Origin: Chloroflexota bacterium
Lineage (GTDB): Bacteria > Chloroflexota > Dehalococcoidia > Lucifugimonadales > UBA2985
DNA length: 61,215 bases
Assembly (NCBI GenBank): GCA_028877205.1
Contig: JAPPHY010000003.1
Coordinates: 143,830-205,044, forward strand
Reading direction: 5' to 3'
In this document: one piece after another, positions 6,832-15,231 of the stretch
How the letters are laid out: the number at the start of each line of letters is the position of its first letter
Position numbering within the stretch: position 1 is the first letter of the stretch
Notes under the pieces: generated by a model
Told to the model about the DNA's origin: nothing
The model's database searches: none
The model's input: only the letters and a program-made list of their open reading frames with translations
Program-made: the position numbers and the translations under genes

Positions 6832-8091
6832 CTATTCGCAGGCATCCGTCAGAGCAGTAGGCGCGTTCTCCAATGGCACCTCGCGTTGCTCGGCGCGGGA
6901 CATGTCGCGGAACACGACTACGCCGCGGCTCAGCTCGTCGTCGCCGAGAATTAGCGCATAGGGGACGTTCATGGAGTTGGCGTAGCGCAGCTGCGCCCTG
7001 AGGCTGCGACCGGCCGGCGCCAGCACGGCTCCAAGCCCAGCGCTTCTCAAATCGGAGGCTAGGGCTACAGCCCGTTCCGTCGCTGCTTCTCCCAGGTGAA
7101 TCACTACTGCTCTGAGGGGCGCTTCCTCAACCGGAGGCACGCCCTGGCGCTTCAGGTTGAGGATGATTCGTTCCATGCCGGCTCCGAATCCAATGCCGGG
7201 CGTTGGTGGGCCTTCGAGCTGCTCCATCAGTCCGTCATAGCGGCCGCCGCCGCAGATGTTGGTCTGGCCGCCTTCCTCGGGGGGTTGAATCTCGAAAACC
7301 GTCCTTGAGTAGTAGTCCAGGCCGCGCACCAATCGAGGCTCCACGCGATACGGAATATCCAGTCCGCGCAGGTAGCCAAGCAGGCGTTCCCAGTGGTTCC
7401 TGCAATCCGGACAGAGGTGTTCCTCGGTGCGGGGCGCCTCGTGGGCCATCTCTATACAGGCCGGCTGCTTGCAGTCGAGCAGGCGAAGCGGGTTGCGCTC
7501 CAGCCTGAGCTTGCAGTCGTTGCAAAGATACTCGATGCGGGCAGCGTAGTGGGCGCGGAGCTGTTCGAGATACGCAGGCCTGCAGTTTGCGTCGCCAATC
7601 GAGTTGACGAGCAGCGAGAGGTCCTTTAGGCCCAGGTCGCTCATCAGACGCCACGCCAATTCAATGATCTCGGCGTCCACGGACGGGTCGGCATCCCCGA
7701 TGGCCTCCACACCGAACTGGTGGTGCTGGCGGTACCGACCGGCCTGCGGGCGGTCGTAGCGGAAAATCGGGCAGAAGTAGAAGAGCCGCACGGGCTGGGG
7801 AAGGTTGCGCATGCCGTGCTCCAGGTATGCGCGGCAGACGGGGGCAGTCCCCTCGGGTCTCAGGGCTACATGGTCGCCGCCCCGGTCCTCGAAGGTGTAC
7901 ATCTCCTTCTCCACGATGTCGGTGACCTGGCCGACGCCGCGCACGAACAGTCCGCTGCTCTCGAACACGGGCGTATCCAGACGGCCATAGCCGAAGCGGC
8001 GCGCCACGTCGCGGGCGATGCCTTCCACGTAGCGCCAGTATGGCTGCTCCTCTGGCAGGACGTCTGCCGTGCCTCTTGGTGCTCGGTACAA
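6832..8091 (-). CDS. hisS: Histidyl-tRNA synthetase
   Basis: A 419-residue class II aminoacyl-tRNA synthetase that charges tRNA-His. Visible blocks include RGTADVLPEE at the N terminus, the motif 2 region around FRYDRPQAGRYRQHHQFG, the histidine-specific LVRGLDYYSRTVFE, and motif 3 near GIGFGAGMERI. An insertion contains CNDCK and CPDC, a zinc-binding type knuckle seen in some HisRS proteins. Start is TTG at 8091: GGAGGG lies about 6 nt upstream and no ATG fits. The anticodon-binding domain occupies the last 100 residues. The downstream neighbour is convergent vapC. Confidence 0.95.
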   Translation of the reverse strand: MYRAPRGTADVLPEEQPYWRYVEGIARDVARRFGYGRLDTPVFESSGLFVRGVGQVTDIVEKEMYTFEDRGGDHVALRPEGTAPVCRAYLEHGMRNLPQPVRLFYFCPIFRYDRPQAGRYRQHHQFGVEAIGDADPSVDAEIIELAWRLMSDLGLKDLSLLVNSIGDANCRPAYLEQLRAHYAARIEYLCNDCKLRLERNPLRLLDCKQPACIEMAHEAPRTEEHLCPDCRNHWERLLGYLRGLDIPYRVEPRLVRGLDYYSRTVFEIQPPEEGGQTNICGGGRYDGLMEQLEGPPTPGIGFGAGMERIILNLKRQGVPPVEEAPLRAVVIHLGEAATERAVALASDLRSAGLGAVLAPAGRSLRAQLRYANSMNVPYALILGDDELSRGVVVFRDMSRAEQREVPLENAPTALTDACE

Positions 8092-8270
8092 TCAGCCCTC
8101 CGAACTGGTGGAATTGCCGGATTGAAGAATAGACCATGAGGCGGCGTTTGCCAAGGAGGACGCCGCTTGCTGGCATCGCCCGCATGCAATACAATGGTGA
8201 CTGCCATCGTCACCGAGCTAAGCACGGGAAGGAGCACGGCAAGGTCTGTCCCTTGGCGGTCATCCGCAAT

Positions 8271-8348
8271 GCGCTTGTAGCTCAGATTGGATAGAGCGCA
8301 GCCCTGCGAAGGCTGAGGCCGTGGGTTCAAGTCCCGCCAAGCGCACCA
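8271..8348 (+). tRNA. tRNA-Arg, anticodon GCG
   Basis: A complete cloverleaf: 7-bp acceptor GCGCTTG/CAAGCGC, D-arm GCTC/GAGC, anticodon stem CAGCC/GGCTG with loop CTGCGAA, T-stem GTGGG/CCCGC, discriminator A and an encoded CCA. The anticodon at 8306-8308 is GCG, reading CGC (Arg). Position 20 is A and position 35 is C, both arginine identity elements. A GCG anticodon is unusual because most bacteria read CGU/CGC/CGA with inosine-modified ACG. Confidence 0.93.
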
Positions 8349-8429
8349 CCTCCGATCGACCGCGGGAGGCACCGGCCGGCTGACCGGCACCTCCCGCACG
8401 GCCCGAATCGCTTCACGCAAGGAGGAACG

Positions 8430-10715
8430 ATGACGACCACTGAGAATCGCCCTACAGACTACAGGGTCATTGGGACTCGTCCCATCCGGCACGACGGCGT
8501 GGACAAGGTCACCGGTCGTGCCAAATACGGCGCAGACGCCAACCTGACCGGCGTCCTGTACGGCAAGGTGCTCCGCAGCCCCCACGCACACGCACGCATC
8601 CTGAGCGTGGACACGAGCAGGGCAGAAGCCATGCCGGGCGTCAGAGCCGTGGTTACCGGACAGGACATGCCGCGCATCTCGGGCAGAGTGTCCATTGCCG
8701 GAGGCGAGGGTGGCGCCATCAATCTGGACTACTACCGCGAGATGATCCTGGCCTCCGAGAAGACGCTATTCAAGGGCCACCCCGTAGCAGTGGTGGCCGC
8801 CGACAGCCGGCACGTGGCAGAGGAGGCACTCTCGCTGATCGACGTTCAATACGAGGTGCTGCCCTACGTGCTAACCGCGCCGGAGGCGATGGCGGATGGC
8901 GCGCCCATAATCCTGGAGGACCTGCAAACCCGGTCTATGGGCCGAGTCACGGAAAGCGTGGGCAACGTGGCCACCTATGACAAGTATGCGCTTGGCGACT
9001 CAGAGGAGGGGTTCCGACAGGCGGACATTGTGGTGGAGCGCGAGTTCACCACGTCCACCGTCCATCAGGGCTACATCGAACCGACCAACTCCACGGTGCT
9101 CTGGAACCCCGACGACGAGGTTACCGTATGGACCAGCAACCAGGGCCCGTTCTACGTGCGCCGCGCCACGGCCGCGCTTCTCGGACTCTCGGAGTCCCAA
9201 GTACGAGTCATACCGATGGAGATCGGAGGCGGGTTCGGGGGCAAGATACTCTGCTATCTGGAAGCTCCGGCCGCTTTGCTGTCACGGAAGACCGGCCGTC
9301 CCGTTGAGATCGTGATGACGAGAGCTGAGGTGCTGGAGGCCACCGGGCCGACGTCAGGCTCCTACATGCGCGTGAAGATCGGCGCAACAAAGGAGGGCAA
9401 GATAACCGCAGCGGAGGCCTACCTGGCCTTCGAGGCGGGAGCCTACCCCGGCTCGCCTGTTGCGGGCGCCGCCCGGTGCATGTTCTCTCCGTATGCAATC
9501 GAGAATGTGACGATCGACACCTACGACGTAATCGTCAACAAGCCCAAGACCGGTGCATACCGCGCGCCCGGCGCGACGCACGGCTCCTACGCCGTGGAGA
9601 CCATCGTGGACGAGATTTGCCGCACGCTGGGAATCGACCCGATGGAGTTCAGGATCCGAAACGCCTCCGCAGAAGGCGACCGCCGGTCCGACGGCGTGGT
9701 ACACCCGCGCGTTGGAAACCTGGAGACCCTGCAGGAGGTCGTCGCAAGCGACCACTGGAATACACCCCTCGAGGGCCCGAACCGCGGGCGAGGCATCGCA
9801 AGCGGCTACTGGGGTAACGGCGGCCTGGAGTCCAGCGCCACGCTGAGTGTCAATTCGGACGGCAGCGTGAGCCAGGTGACGGGCTCAGTGGACATCGGCG
9901 GTACTCGGGCTGCCACGGCCATGCACGCCGCGGAGGTGCTGGGCATCCGCGCCGAGGACGTCCACCCCATCGTCGGGGATACGGGAGCCATCGGCTACAC
10001 GGCGGTCACCGGCGGCAGCCGGACCGCCTTCGCAACCGGCTGGGCCACCTACGAAGCGGCGCACGACGTCGTCTGCAAGATGAAGGAGCGCGCCGCCCTC
10101 ATCTGGGAGACCACAGCAGAGCAGGTAGACTTCGCAGATGGCGCATTCATCCACAGGGCCAACCCGGAGCAGCAGCACAGCTTCAAGGAGCTGGCGGCCA
10201 GGCTCATGGACACGGGTGGCCCCGTTATCGGCAGCGCGACCGTCAGTCCCAAGGGCGTTGGGCCGTCTTTCTCGACCCACCTCGTTGACGTGGAGGTGGA
10301 CCCGGAGACGGGCAAGGTGGACATACTGCGCTACACCACCTTCACGGACGTGGGCAAGGCCATTCACCCAAGCTATGTGGAGGGGCAGATTCAGGGCGGC
10401 GTTGTGCAGGGTATCGGCTGGGCCCTCAACGAGGAGTACTACTACGATCCGCAGGGCCGGATGGCGAACTCCAGCCTGCTGGACTACCGGATGCCCACCT
10501 CGCTTGACCTCCCGATGATCGATACGGTGCTGGTCGAGGTGCCGAATCCCGGACATCCCTACGGCGCGCGCGGGGTCGGTGAGATTCCGCTGGTGCCGCC
10601 CGTGGCCGCCATCGCCAATGCCATCTACGACGCCGTCGGCGTGCGGATTCAGCAGACGCCGATGTCGCCGGGCCGCGTACTGGAGGCGCTCTGGGAGAAC
10701 GAACCTAAGGCTTAG
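8430..10715 (+). CDS. Xanthine dehydrogenase/aldehyde oxidase-family molybdopterin-binding subunit
   Basis: A 761-residue large subunit of a molybdenum hydroxylase. It has the N-terminal a/b hammerhead segment (VTGRAKYGADANL, PGVRAVVTGQDMP), the glycine-rich MoCo-binding EIGGGFGGK near residue 265, YRAPGATHGSYAVE, and the C-terminal GARGVGEIP with Glu718, the position of the catalytic base in xanthine oxidases. These enzymes hydroxylate aromatic heterocycles or aldehydes with water as oxygen source. The FAD and 2Fe-2S subunits normally encoded alongside are absent here; the next gene is a CoA-transferase. The substrate is unknown. The start follows AAGGAGG. Confidence 0.92.
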   Translation: MTTTENRPTDYRVIGTRPIRHDGVDKVTGRAKYGADANLTGVLYGKVLRSPHAHARILSVDTSRAEAMPGVRAVVTGQDMPRISGRVSIAGGEGGAINLDYYREMILASEKTLFKGHPVAVVAADSRHVAEEALSLIDVQYEVLPYVLTAPEAMADGAPIILEDLQTRSMGRVTESVGNVATYDKYALGDSEEGFRQADIVVEREFTTSTVHQGYIEPTNSTVLWNPDDEVTVWTSNQGPFYVRRATAALLGLSESQVRVIPMEIGGGFGGKILCYLEAPAALLSRKTGRPVEIVMTRAEVLEATGPTSGSYMRVKIGATKEGKITAAEAYLAFEAGAYPGSPVAGAARCMFSPYAIENVTIDTYDVIVNKPKTGAYRAPGATHGSYAVETIVDEICRTLGIDPMEFRIRNASAEGDRRSDGVVHPRVGNLETLQEVVASDHWNTPLEGPNRGRGIASGYWGNGGLESSATLSVNSDGSVSQVTGSVDIGGTRAATAMHAAEVLGIRAEDVHPIVGDTGAIGYTAVTGGSRTAFATGWATYEAAHDVVCKMKERAALIWETTAEQVDFADGAFIHRANPEQQHSFKELAARLMDTGGPVIGSATVSPKGVGPSFSTHLVDVEVDPETGKVDILRYTTFTDVGKAIHPSYVEGQIQGGVVQGIGWALNEEYYYDPQGRMANSSLLDYRMPTSLDLPMIDTVLVEVPNPGHPYGARGVGEIPLVPPVAAIANAIYDAVGVRIQQTPMSPGRVLEALWENEPKA

Positions 10716-10826
10716 AGGCCGCTCCCGCGGTGCTCCATCCTCGTTATGCGGAGCAGGACAGGTGCCTGCTTCGCTCCGATACTCGGGTCAGGGACGGGAA
10801 GCTCTCTCGATTAGAGGAGGAAAGCG

Positions 10827-13526
10827 ATGGTACAGGTACAGGCGGAGACGACCACCAGACCGCAGTCCCTGGCGGGCATACGGGTGCTGGACTTCACGTG
10901 GGTACGCGCCGGCCCGTGGGGCTGCCGGTGGCTGGGCACGCTCGGAGCGGAGGTCATCAAGATCGAGTGGCCTCAGAACCCGGACATGATTCGCAACCCC
11001 GGTCTCATGAGCCTGCCGGGCATTGAGCCGAGCCTCAACTCCAACTACATGTTCAATGACACGAACGCCAACAAGCTCGGGGTCACTCTCAACGTCCGCT
11101 CAGAGAAGGGCATGGGCATCCTTAAGCGGCTCATCGCCGTTTCGGACGTCATCGTTGAGAACTACAGCTCCCGCGTGCTCCAGAACTGGGGTCTCCCATT
11201 CGAGGAGCTGAACAAGATCAAGCCCGGCATCATCTACGTCTCACAGGCGGGTTTCGGCCACACGGGGCGCAACCACACCTACCAGACCATGGGCCCCGTC
11301 GCGCAGGCGCTGTCCGGCATGACCCACCTCTCCGGGCTGCCGGGCGAGGAGCCGGCAGGCTGGGGCTGGTCTTACCTGGACGATACCGGCGGCATGTACA
11401 CCGCGATGGGCGTGCTCACTGCGCTCAACCATCGAAACAGGACCGGCCAGGGGCAGCACGTCGACCTGTCACAGATGATAATCGGCATACCGCTCAATGG
11501 CCCTGCGCTCATTGACCTGACCATCAACGGCAGGAGTCTGCGGCGCGAGGGCTTCCCAACCGGCAACCGGGCTCATTGGCCCGGCACGCCGCTGCTGCCC
11601 AACTACCGCGGTCCGGTCGTGGCGCCTCACAACGCCTATCGAACAAAGGGCGGCGGCTACTACGATTGGTGTACCATCGCGTGCTTCTCCGACGCCGAGT
11701 GGTGCAGCCTTGTAGAGGTGATGGGCTCGCCGGAGTGGGCTACGGACGACAGGTTTGCCACTGTCCGAGGCCGCCTCGAGCACCAGGAAGAGCTGGACCA
11801 ACTCATCGAGTCCTGGACGCTCACAGTGGAGCGGTATGAGATCATGGAGCGCTGCCAGGCCGCCGGGGTTCGATCCATGCCGGTCCAGAGCAACAAGGAC
11901 CGCGTGGCCAACGACCCACAGCTGCGGCATCGAGAGATGTACAAGGAGATGGAGCATCCCCTCCTGGGCACGCACCTGTTCCAGAACGCGCCCTTCAAGA
12001 TGTCGGACTCGCCCGCCTTCAACCACCGTCCGGCCCCGATGATCGGCCAGCACAACCGGCTGATCTTCGAGGGCCTGCTGGGAATGTCGCACGACGAGCT
12101 GGTCGAATGCTACGATGACGGAACCTTCTGGCCATCCTCGATGGACCGCTACCCGTACGTGGATGAGCTGATGGAGGCGGGGCCGCTGACGCCGGAGGAG
12201 GCCGCCGAGGTAGCCACGCCCAGGCCGTTGCACGAGGCGGACGCCTCGCAGAGGAACGGCGCCGACGCTGTAGACCACGGCCCTCTGCACGGCCTTCGCG
12301 TGCTAGAGCTCTCGGACGAGAAGGCGCAGTGGGCCGGCAAGCTCATGGCCGACTTCGGGGCCGACGTCATCAAGATCGAGCCGCCCGGCGGCGAATCAAC
12401 CCGCACGGTCGGGCCGTTCTACCAGGACGTGCCAAACCGGGAGCGGAGTCTCTACTTCTGGCACTACAACACGTCCAAGCGCGGCATTACGCTGGACCTG
12501 GATTCAGAGGACGGCCGAGGCCTGTTCCGCAGGCTGGCGGAGGGCGCTGACGTCATTCTGGAAACGTTCAAGCCCGGCTACCTGCCTTCCCTGGGTCTGG
12601 GGTACGACGACCTGAAGGAGAGCAACCCCGGCCTGATCATGTGCTCGCTGACGCCGTTCGGCCAGAGCGGCCCGTGGAGCGGCTTCGTGACGAGCGACCT
12701 GATCCAGCTGTCGGCGGGCGGCCAGATGGGCTGCTGCGGCTACAACGAAGAGGACGTCGACGACCCACCTCCCATTGCCGGCGGCGGAGGCCAGGCGTGG
12801 CACATGGGCAGCCACTACGCCTACATTGCCATGATGGCGGCGCTCAACCAGCGGGCCGTCACCGGACGCGGCCAGTACATCGACTCCGCCGTCCACGACG
12901 CCTGCGCCCTCACCACGGAGATGCACGTCCTGACCTACATCTACACCGGCGAGGAGGTCCGGCGCAACACCGGCCGGCACGCCTCGTCTCCTACCGGCTT
13001 CACGCAGCCCAAGAGCCAGCTGCGGTGCAGCGACGGCAAGTACGTGAACGCATCGCTGCCCCCGCTGCGCCTCACTCCCGCGCAAGTGAAGACTCTGGCG
13101 GAGTGGATGGACGGCTACGGCATGGCAGGAGACCTGATGGACGAGAAGTACCAGGACCCGGAGACCATCCGCGAGAATGGGGCGTACATCCATGGCCTGT
13201 TCGTGAAGTTCGTGGGAAGCCGGACACAGGACGAGATCTACCATGGTGGGCAGGAGCGCGGCTTCACGTGGGGCGCAATCCGCGCGCCGGACGACCTTGT
13301 GGAGGACGGCCACCTGAACGACCGCGGCTTCTGGACGCCGGTGGAGCACCCGGAGCTGGGCGAGACCTTCACGTATCCGGGCCCTGCGGGCATCTACAAC
13401 GGCTCGCCGTGGCGCATCTCACGGAGGGCGCCCTTGGTTGGCGAGCACAACGCGGAGGTGCTTTGCGGAGAGCTTGGCCTGACGGCCGCGGAGCTGTCGG
13501 TACTGGCTGAAAGCGGAGCGGTCTAA
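10827..13526 (+). CDS. Double-length CaiB/BaiF (class III) CoA-transferase
   Basis: An 899-residue protein made of two class III CoA-transferase domains, about 14-435 and 487-895, joined by a Pro/Glu-rich linker. Each half has the family signatures: GADVIKIE-like block (AEVIKIEWP; ADVIKIEPP), the YNTSKRGITLDL-type block, and TGQGQHVDLS / TGRGQYIDSA. The N half keeps the catalytic-aspartate neighbourhood (YLDDTGGM, Asp185/186), while the C half has Trp658-His659 there. The family moves CoA between carboxylic acids through an aspartyl-CoA thioester. It starts at ATG 10827 behind GAGGAGG and probably follows the molybdenum-hydroxylase gene in one unit (111-base gap). Confidence 0.9.
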   Translation: MVQVQAETTTRPQSLAGIRVLDFTWVRAGPWGCRWLGTLGAEVIKIEWPQNPDMIRNPGLMSLPGIEPSLNSNYMFNDTNANKLGVTLNVRSEKGMGILKRLIAVSDVIVENYSSRVLQNWGLPFEELNKIKPGIIYVSQAGFGHTGRNHTYQTMGPVAQALSGMTHLSGLPGEEPAGWGWSYLDDTGGMYTAMGVLTALNHRNRTGQGQHVDLSQMIIGIPLNGPALIDLTINGRSLRREGFPTGNRAHWPGTPLLPNYRGPVVAPHNAYRTKGGGYYDWCTIACFSDAEWCSLVEVMGSPEWATDDRFATVRGRLEHQEELDQLIESWTLTVERYEIMERCQAAGVRSMPVQSNKDRVANDPQLRHREMYKEMEHPLLGTHLFQNAPFKMSDSPAFNHRPAPMIGQHNRLIFEGLLGMSHDELVECYDDGTFWPSSMDRYPYVDELMEAGPLTPEEAAEVATPRPLHEADASQRNGADAVDHGPLHGLRVLELSDEKAQWAGKLMADFGADVIKIEPPGGESTRTVGPFYQDVPNRERSLYFWHYNTSKRGITLDLDSEDGRGLFRRLAEGADVILETFKPGYLPSLGLGYDDLKESNPGLIMCSLTPFGQSGPWSGFVTSDLIQLSAGGQMGCCGYNEEDVDDPPPIAGGGGQAWHMGSHYAYIAMMAALNQRAVTGRGQYIDSAVHDACALTTEMHVLTYIYTGEEVRRNTGRHASSPTGFTQPKSQLRCSDGKYVNASLPPLRLTPAQVKTLAEWMDGYGMAGDLMDEKYQDPETIRENGAYIHGLFVKFVGSRTQDEIYHGGQERGFTWGAIRAPDDLVEDGHLNDRGFWTPVEHPELGETFTYPGPAGIYNGSPWRISRRAPLVGEHNAEVLCGELGLTAAELSVLAESGAV

Positions 13527-13542
13527 GCCGGGGTGCCGCAAC

Positions 13543-15147
13543 GTGCGGACGGTCGGTGTCACTGTCGTCGCTGCGCTTACCGCGCTGGTGGCGGTGGCCT
13601 GCAACGCGCCGCCTCCAACGCCGACCGAGGCGCCAACGCCTACTCCTGCCTCAGAGATTGCCGCGTCCGAGCCCGTCGCAATCGCCTTCGCTGACCGGAA
13701 CCTGGAGAGGGCCGTAAGGGACGCCATGGGGCTGTCCAGAACGGCGGCAATCACTGAGGCCGATGTGTCCGGGCTCACGAGCCTGGACGCCACCGCGCGA
13801 GACATCGACGACCTTGACGGCATACAGGGGCTGACGGGCCTAACGGAACTCTACCTGCACTTCAACCATATAGAGGATCTCTCGCCGCTGTCGAACCTGA
13901 CCGAACTGAAGCGGCTTGACGTCAGGACCAATGCCGTCAGCGACCTGTCGCCCCTCGCATCGCTCACGAACCTTACGGAGCTGAGCCTCCGCTCCAACGA
14001 GGTCAGGGACGTCTCGTCTCTGGCCGGCCTGACAGGGCTGGAGACTCTGGATCTGGGGACTAACAAGATAGCGGACATCTCTTCCCTTTCGTCCCTTACT
14101 AGCCTCACTTGGCTCAACGTGAAGGAGAACCGCATCGAGGACGCGTCGTCCCTGGCGTCTCTCACCAAGCTCACGCAGCTCTACCTCCACTGGAACAAGG
14201 TTGGCGATCTGACACCGCTCAGCTCACTGATCCGGCTCAGGGCCTTGGGTTTGGGCGCCAACGGGATCGAAGACCTTTCGCCCCTGGAGCCGCTCGTTAA
14301 TTTGGAGCTGCTCCAACTGTGGGGCAACGACGTAGACGACCTATCACCCCTGGCCAACATGACCGGCCTCACCGAGTTGCATCTCTGGCGCAACCGGGTG
14401 AGCGACGTTTCGCCGCTTGCCTCAATGACCAGGCTCAGACGGCTGGAGCTTTGGGAAAACGAGGTGAGCGACATTTCGCCGCTGGCCTCGATGTCGTCGC
14501 TCACCGATCTTCTGTTGTGGGACAACCAGGTGAGCGACATAACGGTCCTGGCGTCCACCACAAGCCTCACGCACGCTCATCTGGACCAGAACCGGATATC
14601 TGATCTGTGGCCTCTGGCTTCCCTCCCCCGCCTGAAAACCCTTGACGTAACGGAGAACCGGGTGCATGACGTCTCTCCGCTGCGCACCTTAACCACCCTG
14701 ACTGTGCTGAACTTGAGCGGAAACCTGATTGTTGACGTAACGCCCCTGGCGACCCTCGTAAACCTTGAATCCCTCAACGTGGGTGACAACGAGATTGTGT
14801 ACTTCGAGCCGCTCTCGGGGCTGACCGGTCTGACCAGCCTGTCCCTGGACAGAAATGAGATTGCGGACATTTCCCCGCTGGCTCCGCTCACGGGGCTGAC
14901 GCTTCTCGACCTGAGCCATAACGGAATAGAGGACGTGTCCGTTCTGGCGACCCTGACCAACCTGGAGGAACTCCACATTCAGTCCAACCGGATAGCGGAC
15001 ATAGGGCCGCTGGTGGAGAACCCCGGACTGGGCTGGGGCGACGTCGTAGAGTTAAGGTACAACAAGCTGGATCTCATGGAGGGACTTGAGGCCTGGGAGG
15101 ACGTGGAACAACTACGGGCGCGCGGCGTGGAGGTGCGTCAGAGGTAG
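13543..15147 (+). CDS. Leucine-rich-repeat lipoprotein (internalin-like repeats)
   Basis: A 534-residue protein with a signal peptide ending LVAVAC, Cys20 being the probable lipidated residue, then a short Pro-Thr stalk (21-40) and 18 tandem leucine-rich repeats of about 22 residues from roughly 75 to 515. The repeat consensus is L-x-x-L-T-x-L-x-L-x-x-N-x-I-x-D-I-S-P-L-A, the SDS22/internalin type, predicting a curved solenoid on the outside of the cell. There is no C-terminal anchor and no enzyme domain, so a protein-binding role is likely. The start is GTG at 13543, 16 bases after the CoA-transferase; it may be at the end of that operon. Confidence 0.85.
   Translation: MRTVGVTVVAALTALVAVACNAPPPTPTEAPTPTPASEIAASEPVAIAFADRNLERAVRDAMGLSRTAAITEADVSGLTSLDATARDIDDLDGIQGLTGLTELYLHFNHIEDLSPLSNLTELKRLDVRTNAVSDLSPLASLTNLTELSLRSNEVRDVSSLAGLTGLETLDLGTNKIADISSLSSLTSLTWLNVKENRIEDASSLASLTKLTQLYLHWNKVGDLTPLSSLIRLRALGLGANGIEDLSPLEPLVNLELLQLWGNDVDDLSPLANMTGLTELHLWRNRVSDVSPLASMTRLRRLELWENEVSDISPLASMSSLTDLLLWDNQVSDITVLASTTSLTHAHLDQNRISDLWPLASLPRLKTLDVTENRVHDVSPLRTLTTLTVLNLSGNLIVDVTPLATLVNLESLNVGDNEIVYFEPLSGLTGLTSLSLDRNEIADISPLAPLTGLTLLDLSHNGIEDVSVLATLTNLEELHIQSNRIADIGPLVENPGLGWGDVVELRYNKLDLMEGLEAWEDVEQLRARGVEVRQR
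13830..15065 (+). repeat. 66-bp tandem coding repeats (LRR)
   Basis: Eighteen diverged units of about 66 bp encode the leucine-rich repeats; the phrases for NxxxDxSPLAxLT recur in register. Divergence at third positions suggests an old array rather than a recent slippage expansion. Confidence 0.7.
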
Positions 15148-15175
15148 CCTCTGCGTGGCGAAGTGTGCGTTCGTG

Positions 15176-15204
15176 TTGACAAAGTGCAAGGCTGGTGCTA
15201 CTCT
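15176..15204 (+). promoter_or_regulatory. Promoter of the peptide-type ABC transporter operon
   Basis: TTGACA (15176-15181), 17-nt spacer, TACTCT (15199-15204) preceded by TGc (extended -10). The transcript start would be near 15211, immediately before the AGGAGG ribosome site of the binding-protein gene. Confidence 0.55.
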
Positions 15205-15231
15205 TGCGCCATCTTCCTCAGGAGGCCAGAT

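Noticed and set aside
7866-8591. Long minus-strand reading frame across the tRNA-Arg gene containing a WRDLNPRP-like phrase
   Set aside because: That phrase is the antisense translation of a tRNA, a well-known annotation artefact. hisS and the tRNA explain the region.
13830-15065. Regular short repeats suggestive of a CRISPR array
   Set aside because: The period keeps codon frame and encodes leucine-rich repeats; no fixed repeat with unique spacers is present.
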